The notes under the pieces are model-generated. The model saw only the letters and a list, made by a program, of their open reading frames with translations. It was not told the origin of the DNA and searched no databases. The translations under genes and the position numbers were made by a program. This document shows positions 23,301 to 27,684 of a stretch of 49,117 nt of DNA, piece after piece. The first letter of the stretch is position 1. Each line of letters begins with the position of its first letter. Source of the stretch: Bacillota bacterium (lineage in GTDB: Bacteria > Bacillota > Clostridia > Christensenellales > Pumilibacteraceae); the NCBI GenBank assembly GCA_009780325.1, contig WRAF01000015.1, positions 1-49,117 of the forward strand. The letters are read 5' to 3'.

Positions 23301-23988
23301 TCAAGATGATATCAACTATGCTTATGCTGCTTTAAGATATGCATTTGATGCAAGAGAAGTATTTGAAAGTGAATTTAATGTGTCTGCGCTATTAACATTG
23401 ATTTCTCAAGCAGCTATGCTTGTTGAAAGTGATCATAATTATACAGCTGAAAGTATTGCTGCAATTGAGGTTGCTATCTTAGCGGCGGTACTTGCATTAG
23501 AGTATGCTGAGTCTCAAGATGATATTAACTATGCTTATGCGGCACTTAGATATGCTTTTGACAATCGTCAAGAGATTGAAGGCGGTGTTGTTACTCCTCC
23601 TACAGGCGGATTCATTGGCTTTATATTGGATAACTGGATGATTTTGGTTTTAGCTTTAGCGGGTGTTATGATTGTTGTTTTTGTTGCTATTATGATTGCA
23701 AAAATGAAGGGCGGCAAGAAAAAACAAAAGGCATTATTGGATATTAAAATAAAAGCAAAAGAAGCATTGAATCAAGCATTTGAACAACTTAATTCAGCAG
23801 GTATTGCGGTTATCAATTGCGATAATAATCCTGCTTGCATGGAAAGTCAAGGAGCAGCAATGGAGCAGCTTAAAAACACAGATGAGGCAATGAAAAATGC
23901 TGAAGAGTTGGTTCAAGAGTATCTAAAAGCAAAAAAACAAACAAAGGGCAAGAAAAATAAATCTCCTTCACCTGCATCGTTTTTATAA
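8350..23988 (+). CDS. Giant modular surface protein (GLUG / FIVAR-like / Fn3-like)
   Basis: A 5212-residue cell-surface protein, presumably adhesive; the ligand is unknown. A basic N-terminus and hydrophobic segment (30-51) form a long signal peptide with a possible cut after ASA (54-56). Five beta-helix modules follow, at about 75, 531, 977, 1447 and 1897. Each opens with a GxGTxxNPF or related strand, has GTFDG(N/A)GH..I and GLFGY GLUG-type motifs, and closes with W...INxGFPxLRG. From 2318 to 3540 the chain is helical with FIVAR-like motifs. Five Fn3/Ig-like domains (about 3547-3985) carry repeated LSAPTNL and VRALS motifs. Eleven FIVAR-like repeats of about 75 residues follow from about 4212. 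A transmembrane helix (about 5095-5117), KMKGGKKKQK and a tail of about 95 residues end the protein. There is no LPXTG. Expression starts at ATG with GGAGG. The 713-residue gene lies downstream on the same strand. Confidence 0.9.
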   Translation: MKTTDKERTLSIKGESSKKPFSRRLKDNFGYVLTVALIVAMLSISVTFLAIGDASAFVPPVPSAPVNSNDVSTFFLGHGTENNPFQLRNRQDLNTLSIVVSDTAQPRWDIYRRAGTHFRLMNNIDLGGSLNPWRNTIGRMGTTGQPAPFNTAAPFRGTFDGAGHTISNLFLSESMAPVNNFGLFGYTQDANIRNLNIQSVTISLSGEALVSNAVAPLIGRAGINTHVSFVNVIGGNISASGNPGVEATRRAGGLIGESVGTNNSNPNRIFASSSTVGVSAYTYVGGLIGRAQSTAVNQTFATGNITASSTGAIVGGLIGELNAQNSTGGYIGLYAVVNSFASGGINTTAMTAVAPFAAGGLVGRASTATTMIMYSYASGVLVISAESGTVRAGGLVGHASAATRMVSNAAVNPSIQQTGGTRHIGRLATVNAAADRNQGANNHSNLINLSMSNPRDIPQPFVGMYSFTAPPAAPLAAPMMPNQELLPSTFNEIATWESVGFNFTYIWHMPQGTNTLPALRVFSSNDSAIFRGNGTELNPFQIRTADCLIYFRDMVNAGDRFAGNHFRMMQNINIPVAEANWMPIGITASRSFRGTFDGGGFRISGIDIEHHAFRAPQATNNGIGLFGHIAYGAVIRNLTLYQPRIRVTTSSYGVGALVGHAIGTGNIIENIRVVDADILNAGRRTGTVVGDINSGSTIIRNVSAHGTVGGRYDVGGILGANFGTGLIERVEWDGLLHRNLDNATFANPFRGTAFGGIVGSNRSGALTITNAIAAGDINHTSPVAERESDQNIFIGGIVGWNADNITLNVSNSIFAGGEMIGRARPGVNIGVMIAGIANGNFAAAATSRLPGVIQNNVVAPSRVVAYVNRPEDARFSEITYQRTAPTAAQRINNLIFDGILMQMRVGDNAYTTLVNQTITGQRAANGTRTLNQLTSGPVYTLGIAQQGLGWDVQNVWQVGGGWPRLRSLVGTYGDAVFRGDGSALRPFVIDNATQLHFMRDQVNLGNTFMGLHFRLGQNIDLQGVDWVPIGTTTANPFQGTFDGNHRTIFGLRIVTRRTLLGLFGYTLDATIRNLTIHDPYVRQLNGATGDRHGFLIGRADGRLNIQNVRIEGGFMSTFAGRAGSILGYRNSGAAPVLIDQVSSSALIEFNQWAAYQQEVGGLIGRADASVSHGITISRSFFDGEVFHTRTTGHDIVVWQAGIVAVISNYLMSETANFGQLNGGHGVQGGIGGLIGHSGGASSTVRNSYNIGNIVVTHTNFSGSSHRRVAGIIGHAAAGNLSVYNVFNSGELYVFNGGIRSGVWGVRDGNDEAMIAGIIGANLATTTMRGVVSAGQIMTTGPTNLRSRAWFVNSSTAATSPDGRLGQTRNNLFYQGLTMRQYAINTLAGQAPIMFHRGPGTASASSAQLRNLATYANIGWDINNIWTINPNINNGFPHLRGMPISPLQSNDRAHEIHSHADFLEFRNSVNRGMSFAGMDIRVYTNLDLSAYPNWNPIGNEQQLFFGGRIDFQGHSITGLRHSSQLDNRGLFGWIANGAEIRNLTMFDVNFIARDQVASVVSRIHNVATIENVHVAGNSSVAGRHHAAGAISHINDAYDVVINNVTSTANVRATGGRYAGGLISYANSYAGATGTGSGENYAGSSAAGFYGGVHITNSLATGDVISNSSEVGGFIGRADRRVLISRSYAAGMVRGTSQVGGFIGTFRNIFSVISDSFAVGSVIGSGGDIGGFVGSVEAAGINTTLINIYARGRVRTTATANGNHLGGVIGRSHVNAFYLNTQGLIAINPSISGPQSANQLGRLGTASGMAGIINAEDSAVALDMRLGRVNTPNVFMPDEGSLAFTHNSDRLPTREFLRFETWTSRGFEPSVWVIDPLINDGFPVLRGLRFNHAEMEGSGVTPVTISNLTEFLHFRSRVNQGENFMGQVVQLSANIDLSSQTAWIPIGTTAANAFQGTFDGNGYFIENFNFNLTGVSNQGLFGFTTGAVFRNLNFSDVDLSVVSGTSAQLGILVGQSVSEITIENVNVISGRVTASNTLNQGGNTGGFVGLLQGSHNIISDSFIDGVTITGGSNAVGGFVGSTQSVTIERSYFAGTVTTHAAAFANTVAGVGGFIGHITNLAGVDPTVIRNATVSGTIEDVGRNNALAGGLIGRNSSLLTARVYNVFIDAHIRAAAALTGGTFSIAGGIVGFVDSATTTALIVSNVAFGRGSLTATGTPVANTRIAAPVGASHIAMGLILSHGTTFMINEGIDTFSQNHTTTTRDFISSLAANQITRLPLDQFRNEIRYFQMGWDFDFIWAIDASINEGFPYLKGSTAVPHLLTAAIEEAERLLAARSGDFSTFTIQRLETEIGLAKATIVTTGGQLSREEILIIAGRINGAVMGLRAADNGLTALVEYVETSLADPLVRRHFVTFAGVDALLVSARQILEAIDLTNGHNLIINSNVITMRNSLQSAVNALQINMQHINTLILEASSKNLEHYEANEYRAAFVHALTQAQILASQSNPQPIMVANAYIQLRESIQNLSLETSRFMTLLNSANETIDAGLQPGVEFMSFMALIAARDVALTIYNRIMAQDPTLSGALIALHEANLMSALTEVLPSNDPTRIIRLALSELIIYAHSVQSHEVSQSSWALIVTATSGAVAAMGNNASTQTQLQSAYDALRAALNNRGVNTIALTNAINNAQGRIDNARIPNRPNDPNNFFYSAPTVMDVQAAIARSQNTLNDIGNGIIPNQDANLAMTGAINDLSSNLSNLILIDTPLVNLINQLIPQTMPPNSYFFDANSVLQLSNQLASTNQILDERRSMGTLTAEFLVAQYSLLRIAEGGLSVERQDLEAAIARAESIRQDFVMADHWINVFYPVLSSARTMVMTANADANAVMVMTNNLNAAIDAIVGNHIDRTILRALRDSLTGGTYIAANFLPDTWDNFNTALTALNAIANPANLANTVTIFAAQEAYGHLVAARNTLLPNKTPLIVRIDFAQNLDTEAHTAASVAHLDAMTLAAQAVVNNQDATIHDVLEALANLNAAISALEVDNHELANLIAQVDGMNPVHFTTVSWNALITVRNAANTFLLSGSANMDQMAAHIYNLTNAIAALIVDTDTLQDLIDDVEIILEYYRDSYTAQSITNLENWLGMVLTIMDNPHTIEEIQNAVIALSGAVGSLVNIQELRYLVGILELYRAAGLSNTDLNLLVTAANTELNLGTNSQVASRVTVIRNFIPNFITQNNFSGATYAVYQVVRNGVLENLGWYNGQFIEGDKGLLVDAIANLVYVGELRELINSSAITSLVQSRFTASSWTALSGLIAKTPDMFSYADDQDDVDALIDDILAAVNNLELDRSELAAAILAAQGRNANNYTATTANALAGALSDAQSIYANSENFDEIVNTALNLNLASQNLISIVVNGVNLRDLIETKSQLLADSDQSEYTFASWTAITTALTNATNMVNNAGTFAMVESAFNQLNGLTLVQLPPNVVDMSALSALYTAQYALNRASANYSSGFMAWQTAMTNAYNVLNDVTSSEAVVNMAYSALNTAIGGLVQITQALSIPANVTVDGAMLNWDNVAGAVGFGIYVGGVRLTQVGMGITQFNLASLGLSTGVFMVSIRSLGDGINFNDSVGLTTAIPWTSVAQLSAPTNLSILGGMLSWTAPANSNQFVVVVGGVEHTTTATQFNLASLGLLPGGHLVQVRALSASTFFTESELSNPIVFTVANVLIAPTGLIINNGILTFNAVANAVGYRISFNGQTHNISGTSFVLPADLSDGTFTITVIALGDNYEWTDSPDSYILFIVDNGEIIPQTTLAAPSNIRINGGNTLIWDYDGNALSFEIRIRVNGSTNAVHIVNTNSFSIENLTLIEGTNIIDIRAIGDGQLFLDSAFSTYVSITIDADPDVDPIIVTQLSAPVITSINGLIANFSTVANAYAFEIEIQGRPQTIVITDMENFDLSTVGLSAGAHSLRVRALAASDSVFSTSNWSVSAGFTVIVLDVSALGGLISQSQNIINTQSANYAVITITALQTELALALGVYNDPANQTQINAAYDALRAVFNGLINISALQSAINTAQNRLNTVDGRYTPASILNVTTYLGLANIRLSNPTSQDLVDSARQNLLNALNDLEALTGDCGNYIWDCGCDPFAAAVLELAALIAHVENTISSMTNFSYDSFSNLINALIMAQFRHANPESIALVNEAYSVLRTAYEGLVINSGAGATVERGALQALAGTVTVLLSNTHNYTAASTNAMLGALAAANVILSDEYASQEDINNAYSALRTAFNARVENDPATGGTTLNVSALISLVGSVTIILNNNHNYTVASVQAMQGALAAANMTLTAAGSTQNDINNAYQALRTAFDSRVENDTTGGGIGDTVDRAALLQLVTQITTLLSSPHNYTLASVSSMQSALASANMILTDASASQEAVDSAYDSLRSAFNARQMNESSTGGGEEPLETAALIALIGQLNTLLSTAHNYTAASVSAIQGAIASASLVLGDEYANQDDIDNAYNALRAAFNARVENDTTGGTNNVDIALLSQLVGQVTMLISGTHNYTPQSINAILGALVAANMTLGNSNSTQTDVNNAYDALRAAFNARVENDTTGGGTGDEIDAAALMQLIGQITILLNNPHNYTVASVLAMQSALASASIVLGNADAVQDDINNAYDALRAVFNNRQENDTTGGGPILDTAALMQLMGQINTILTSTHNYTIASVNAMQGALNSAALVLSNDDATQDDVNNAYLALRSAFNSREENQIVGDLNVSALVQLMSQISFVLNGTHNYTFASVLAMENALNDADAVLNNSSSVQDDINDAYTALRSAFNARETNQEDGLNVSALITLVSQAAILLNTNANNYTDASIEAIYQARNAAVYALENAYTQDQINAAYDALRYALNNRESTQDFETGPCGNLVEDCNCDEGGPTGPCGDPIEDCDCDGDTPSLDTENLVALVGLVSYLLNNPHSYTIASITAMSNALTAANNALTNPDSTQDDINYAYAALRYAFDAREVFESEFNVSALLTLISQAAMLVESDHNYTAESIAAIEVAILAAVLALEYAESQDDINYAYAALRYAFDNRQEIEGGVVTPPTGGFIGFILDNWMILVLALAGVMIVVFVAIMIAKMKGGKKKQKALLDIKIKAKEALNQAFEQLNSAGIAVINCDNNPACMESQGAAMEQLKNTDEAMKNAEELVQEYLKAKKQTKGKKNKSPSPASFL
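20985..23580 (+). repeat. Eleven in-frame tandem repeats (about 75 codons each)
   Basis: Each unit reads roughly ALxxLxxQxxxLLxxxHNYT, AS(V)xAMxxAL, DDINNAYDALRxAFN, then R.END with a TTGGG linker. The units match the FIVAR-type three-helix repeat in layout. The 51 bases at 21859-21909 and 22090-22140 are identical, so some units were copied recently. Cysteine-bearing linkers (CGxxxxDCxCD) occur before the array, near residue 4123, and twice near 4902-4935 between units nine and ten. Confidence 0.9.
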
Positions 23989-24033
23989 ATTGAAGGAAAC
24001 AAGCCCATTATTACTTTTGTAGTCAGTGTAGAA

Positions 24034-24108
24034 AATCAGTTTTGAAATAATTTTATATCTTTGTCTGCCTCCAACATTCAAAAAAATGAATTTATTTCAA
24101 AACTGATT
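24034..24108 (+). repeat. Intergenic 17-bp perfect inverted repeat
   Basis: AATCAGTTTTGAAATAA (24034-24050) pairs perfectly with 24092-24108 across a 41-base loop. No T-run follows, so it does not look like a terminator. It may be an mRNA-stabilising or processing structure between the giant gene and the next one. A weak promoter candidate, TTGACT (24107-24112) with TTATTT (24130-24135), begins at its end. Confidence 0.7.
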
Positions 24109-24169
24109 GACTGATTAAATATTTTAAGATTATTTAAAAAACGCATTAATATGCAAGGGAGGGGATCAG

Positions 24170-26311
24170 ATGAAAGATAATCAAGTATTAGCTGAAGCGC
24201 TTACGGCATTTTTTAAAGAGTGTACGATGGGTGTTAGAAAATTTTCTGATAACACAATCAAAGATTATAAAGAAACTCTTAATAGATTTATTGATTATAT
24301 TAAAACTAAATACAAAGTTTCATTTGAGCAAATCTCTCTTGCAATGTTTAATGCAAAAAGTGTGGTTGAGTATATAGCTGAATTAAAGTTAAGTGGTCGT
24401 ACAACTCAAGTATGCAATCAAAAATTGCAGAGGATAAAAACTTTTGTTGACTATGCGGCATCTATGTTTCATGAGTTTATACCCTTGCAAGATGCTTTAA
24501 GAACAGTTAACCCGCAGAGACAAGAAAAAATTGAAAATAAAAGACAAAATAATTCATTTAAATTACAACCACAAAAAATAGAACTGGAGGAATTTGCAAT
24601 GGATAACACACAAGATATTAATAAACACTATCTTGAGCCTGAAATTAAAGAAGACTCAATTAAAGAGCACAGTATCTCATATCAACCTCCCGTTTATCAA
24701 GCACCTGTTTATGTTGCATCGCAGTCAACGCCAGCACCTTTGCCGCAAAAAATAGTACAAACTGTTTTAGAAGATAATCCAAAGCTAGAAAAAATAGAAA
24801 CACAGTTACAAGATTTAATAAGGCAATTAGATAGAAAAGAAACGGATGAAAAATTTGATAAATTAAATACGGTGGTTATTGGACTTAGGCAAGAGCAGCA
24901 AGACCATCAAAAAAAATATTATGAAGATAAACAAGAGCAGCACTTAAAAACTTTTGAAAATAAAATATCTGAATTAGAATCAAAATTAAATCATCCAACT
25001 ACTAAAATTGAAAACAACAATCAATACATAGATAAGATTGATGAATTGACTAGATTAGTCAAAAATATAGAAAACACACCAAGCTTAAATCAATATCAGC
25101 AACAAAATCCTAATCAAAACCAAAGCCAATACAACGCTAATTCAATGCGTCATACAGGAGGAAACACTATGTTCACAGATTATTCAACTTCAAAAGAAGA
25201 AGCAAGAGCACAAACAGAAACAATCATGAATGAAATTAAAAACTTGCATCATGAAAATATAAAAAGCTCTAGTGAGCTTAGCGATATAAAAGCACAGCTT
25301 GGTGCATTGGGTGCTTATAATAATTCATTTAATATGGGGCAGATGATAGCAAAGATTGACAGCCAAAATTATGCTAATCAAGCGCTTATGCAAATGATTA
25401 ATGCAAATCGTATGGACACATCGCTTTTAGCAAACATGATAAATAGCAATGCGCAAATGATTAATAGCAATTGTACGCAAGGGCAAACATCTGTTCAGTA
25501 TATGCCTATGCCTTATGGACAAACTCCGCAATCAAATCAACCGATTATTGTTAATACTACTCCTGCTCCTGCATACAAATACCCGCAAAATAATGGACAG
25601 CCTATAGTTATTATGCCTCCTGCATATCAAGGAGCAAACAATCAGCAAGCACCGGTTCAATATATGCCTATGCCAATGCCTTATCAAATGCCAATGCAAC
25701 AGCCTATGATGAATAATGCACCAAATATGCAAAACCCTCAAGTGATACATCCTCAAGCACAAGCTCCGCATCAAATGATTAATGTAATGCAGCCAGGGAC
25801 TACTTCGGCTATACAGCCTCAAATGCAGCCGCAGATACAAGCACAAACTCCGATTCAGACTCCGATAGGAGAAACAATATCACAAGAATCACATATGCAT
25901 ACTCGTGACAGATATAAAGCATTTACAAATAACAATATGCAACAACCATCAAAATCAGAAACTTATTCACCGCATGCAGCTAGTCAGACAAGCATTTCGG
26001 CAGCACCCATGACTGCGGTTGAAGTTGCGCCTGCGCCTGCGGCTATTATTGTTGCGCCGCACAAAGCAGAGCCTGCAACTATTGAGATTGCTGAAGCAGT
26101 GGTGCCTGCAGCAGCAGCGCCTGCGCCCATAGCAGCAGCTGCACCAGCAGCGCCTGTAGCGGTAGTGGTAAACAATCCAGTTCCAGCAGCTGCACCTGCG
26201 CCTGTAGTGGGTACAGCCACACCAGCGGCAGCAGCAGAAAATCCAATGCAAAAAATGCTTGCAGACATGGCAAACAGATTAAATGCAATGAATGATAAAT
26301 TAGGTGACTAG
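24170..26311 (+). CDS. Recombinase SAM-like N-domain fused to coiled coil and low-complexity region
   Basis: Function unknown; 713 residues, no signal peptide or membrane segment, so cytosolic. Residues about 5-125 look like the N-terminal core-binding (SAM-like) domain of tyrosine recombinases: FSDNTIKDYKETLNRFIDYI, then VVEYIAELKLSGRTT and NQKLQRIKTFVDYA. No catalytic domain follows (no R..HxRH..Y). Instead there is a linker, a charged coiled coil (about 190-300, for example EKIETQLQDLIRQLDRKE), a second helical region (334-430), a Q/N/P/M-rich stretch (about 430-590) and an Ala/Pro-rich stretch (about 605-690), ending in a short helix (MQKMLADMANRLNAMND). The ATG has a very strong site, GGGAGGGG. 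The gene lies 181 bases after the giant surface gene and is likely its functional partner; that link is inference from position only. Confidence 0.85.
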   Translation: MKDNQVLAEALTAFFKECTMGVRKFSDNTIKDYKETLNRFIDYIKTKYKVSFEQISLAMFNAKSVVEYIAELKLSGRTTQVCNQKLQRIKTFVDYAASMFHEFIPLQDALRTVNPQRQEKIENKRQNNSFKLQPQKIELEEFAMDNTQDINKHYLEPEIKEDSIKEHSISYQPPVYQAPVYVASQSTPAPLPQKIVQTVLEDNPKLEKIETQLQDLIRQLDRKETDEKFDKLNTVVIGLRQEQQDHQKKYYEDKQEQHLKTFENKISELESKLNHPTTKIENNNQYIDKIDELTRLVKNIENTPSLNQYQQQNPNQNQSQYNANSMRHTGGNTMFTDYSTSKEEARAQTETIMNEIKNLHHENIKSSSELSDIKAQLGALGAYNNSFNMGQMIAKIDSQNYANQALMQMINANRMDTSLLANMINSNAQMINSNCTQGQTSVQYMPMPYGQTPQSNQPIIVNTTPAPAYKYPQNNGQPIVIMPPAYQGANNQQAPVQYMPMPMPYQMPMQQPMMNNAPNMQNPQVIHPQAQAPHQMINVMQPGTTSAIQPQMQPQIQAQTPIQTPIGETISQESHMHTRDRYKAFTNNNMQQPSKSETYSPHAASQTSISAAPMTAVEVAPAPAAIIVAPHKAEPATIEIAEAVVPAAAAPAPIAAAAPAAPVAVVVNNPVPAAAPAPVVGTATPAAAAENPMQKMLADMANRLNAMNDKLGD
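24585..24601 (+). promoter_or_regulatory. Internal in-frame ribosome-binding site and ATG (codon 144)
   Basis: TGGAGG lies eight bases before an in-frame ATG at 24599. Initiation here would give a 570-residue protein without the recombinase-type domain. Confidence 0.5.
25156..25171 (+). promoter_or_regulatory. Second internal in-frame ribosome-binding site and ATG (codon 334)
   Basis: AGGAGG lies seven bases before an in-frame ATG at 25169, an optimal spacing. Initiation would give a 380-residue product that starts MFTDYSTSKEEAR. Confidence 0.5.
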
Positions 26312-26480
26312 TACTCTGTAAAATCTTTTTCTTGTTTAATACGGCAACTTTTTGGATAAAAGGATTTTCATTTTTAGGTTTTTTATGTGCATCCAGTACA
26401 CTTAAAGCCTTAAAATGAAATTTTCATCTCAAAAATCTACTCGTATTAAAGTCAAGAAAAAGATTTTACAGAGTACTAGT
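26307..26480. repeat. 174-bp long inverted repeat (MITE-like) overlapping a stop codon
   Basis: The outer 28 bases (26307-26334) are perfectly complementary to 26453-26480. After a two-base bulge, nine more base pairs follow (26335-26343 with 26442-26450), and the interior is partly complementary as well. The TAG stop of the upstream gene (26309-26311) lies in the left arm. If the true ends are CTCTGTAAAATC, each is flanked by TA, the target of IS630/Tc1-type elements. It could equally be a large RNA hairpin at the 3' end of the mRNA. Confidence 0.8.
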
Positions 26481-26489
26481 AATAAATTA

Positions 26490-26526
26490 AAAACCCAAAT
26501 CGCATTATGATTTGGGTTTTATTTTG
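26490..26526. terminator. Bidirectional rho-independent terminator
   Basis: AAAACCCAAATC (26490-26501) pairs with GATTTGGGTTTT (26509-26520) around GCATTAT. A T-rich stretch follows on both strands. It ends the plus-strand 713-residue gene and the minus-strand run that stops at 26549. Confidence 0.9.
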
Positions 26527-26548
26527 CTTAAGTACTATCATATAAAAA

Positions 26549-27190
26549 TTATTTATCTAAAAGAAATGACATTTTTTTTAGATTTGAAAAATGAGTGGTG
26601 CCTGAAATTTTTTCGAATGTTTCAGTTTTTAATTTAAATAACTCAGTAACATAATATGGTGTAAAACCACATGAAAAATTGCAAAATTTTCCTGTAAATT
26701 CTGATAATAGTTTTAATTTATCATCAAAAGCAGCTTGTGAAATATTATTCATTATTGAATCATATAAAGTATTAGCAATATGTGAAGATAGATTATTAAT
26801 TTTTGTGTTCCATTCTTGACGTAACAATGATTCAATATCATCTCGTGCTATGTTTATTTGCTTTGCAATGGTAAAAAACTCTTCAAAAGCTTTATATGTA
26901 CTAGAAGGCAAGCGCTTAACTAAGTTGTGGTTATGTTCTTTCCATGCTTCTGTTGTATATCGTGGAATTTTATAAATTTCTGTTAGAGGTAAATTTTTAT
27001 GTGAGATTAAAACAGAGATTATATTCAATTCTTCCATGACTTTTTCAATACTTAATATTTGATTAACAACAATAGTTGCGGATGTTTGCTGCTTTTCTTT
27101 TTTGTGGCGATAAAATTTTGCATATGCTAAGATAAATCCTGATATAGCAATTAACAGTGCTCCTATAGCAATCCAATCTGATACTTTCAT
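26549..27190 (-). CDS. Membrane-anchored protein of unknown function
   Basis: I do not recognise this 213-residue protein. A single N-terminal transmembrane helix (about 7-28, WIAIGALLIAISGFILAYA) is followed by a basic segment (KFYRHKKEKQQ), which places the remaining helical, Lys/Asn-rich part in the cytosol. There is a lone CNFSC pair near the C-terminus. The ATG has GGGAG six bases upstream. It lies 15 bases after the cupin gene stop codon on the same strand, so it is probably co-transcribed with it, and ends at the bidirectional terminator at 26490-26526. Confidence 0.75.
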   Translation of the reverse strand: MKVSDWIAIGALLIAISGFILAYAKFYRHKKEKQQTSATIVVNQILSIEKVMEELNIISVLISHKNLPLTEIYKIPRYTTEAWKEHNHNLVKRLPSSTYKAFEEFFTIAKQINIARDDIESLLRQEWNTKINNLSSHIANTLYDSIMNNISQAAFDDKLKLLSEFTGKFCNFSCGFTPYYVTELFKLKTETFEKISGTTHFSNLKKMSFLLDK

Positions 27191-27205
27191 ATATAAATCT
27201 CCCTT

Positions 27206-27607
27206 TTAGTTTTTAGTGGCTATTTTATATTCTTCATCAGATACGGGTTCAAGCCAAGTATATGACCCTTTTGAGATTTGAGTATTTATTCCGATGTGCG
27301 TAAAATCACTATCAGAAGCCGCTCCATGCCAATGCTTGACTCCTGGCATAATCTCAACCACATCACCCTTGACTAAACGCCTTGCAGGTTGTCCCCATTC
27401 TTGATAGAATCCCATACCTTGAGTACAAAGCAGGATTTGTCCGTTTCCATTGTGAATGTGCCAGTTGTTTCTTGCGCCTGCTTCAAAATAAACATCATAA
27501 AACTTTGCATCATAAACATCATCATTTTTTGTTAAATAATTGATATAAGCATTGCCGATAAAATTTTCATTGCCGCAATGTTGTCCTTTAGGGAAGATAG
27601 TTGACAT
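27206..27607 (-). CDS. Small cupin-domain protein
   Basis: A single-domain cupin of 133 residues, close in layout to the small cupins found with carboxymuconolactone-decarboxylase-like proteins. Motif 1 reads NNWHIHNGNGQILLCTQG, with the metal-type His-x-His. Motif 2 is PGVKHWHGA, with the third His. The fold and probable metal site are clear; the reaction is not. I choose the ATG at 27607 because AAGGAG lies ten bases upstream; the longer frame to 27643 includes that site. It lies 77 bases after the upstream lipoprotein-like gene, and the membrane-anchored gene follows 15 bases after its stop codon. Confidence 0.85.
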   Translation of the reverse strand: MSTIFPKGQHCGNENFIGNAYINYLTKNDDVYDAKFYDVYFEAGARNNWHIHNGNGQILLCTQGMGFYQEWGQPARRLVKGDVVEIMPGVKHWHGAASDSDFTHIGINTQISKGSYTWLEPVSDEEYKIATKN

Positions 27608-27684
27608 AATTAATTTTCTCCTTATAAATACAAAACGAGTCAAACATTTATAGAGTGCGTTGTTAAATTAAGCGTTTTTTTATG

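Noticed and set aside
20985-23580. Regular tandem repeats that could suggest a CRISPR array or satellite
   Set aside because: The unit is about 225-240 bp, varies in sequence and stays in frame as FIVAR-like protein repeats, with no conserved short repeat and unique spacers.
23600-23988. LPXTG sortase anchor at the end of the giant protein
   Set aside because: No LPXTG-like motif precedes the membrane helix, and about 95 residues follow it instead of a short charged tail.
24170-24560. Active tyrosine recombinase or integrase
   Set aside because: Only the N-terminal SAM-like domain is present; no R-H-R-H-Y catalytic residues follow in any frame.
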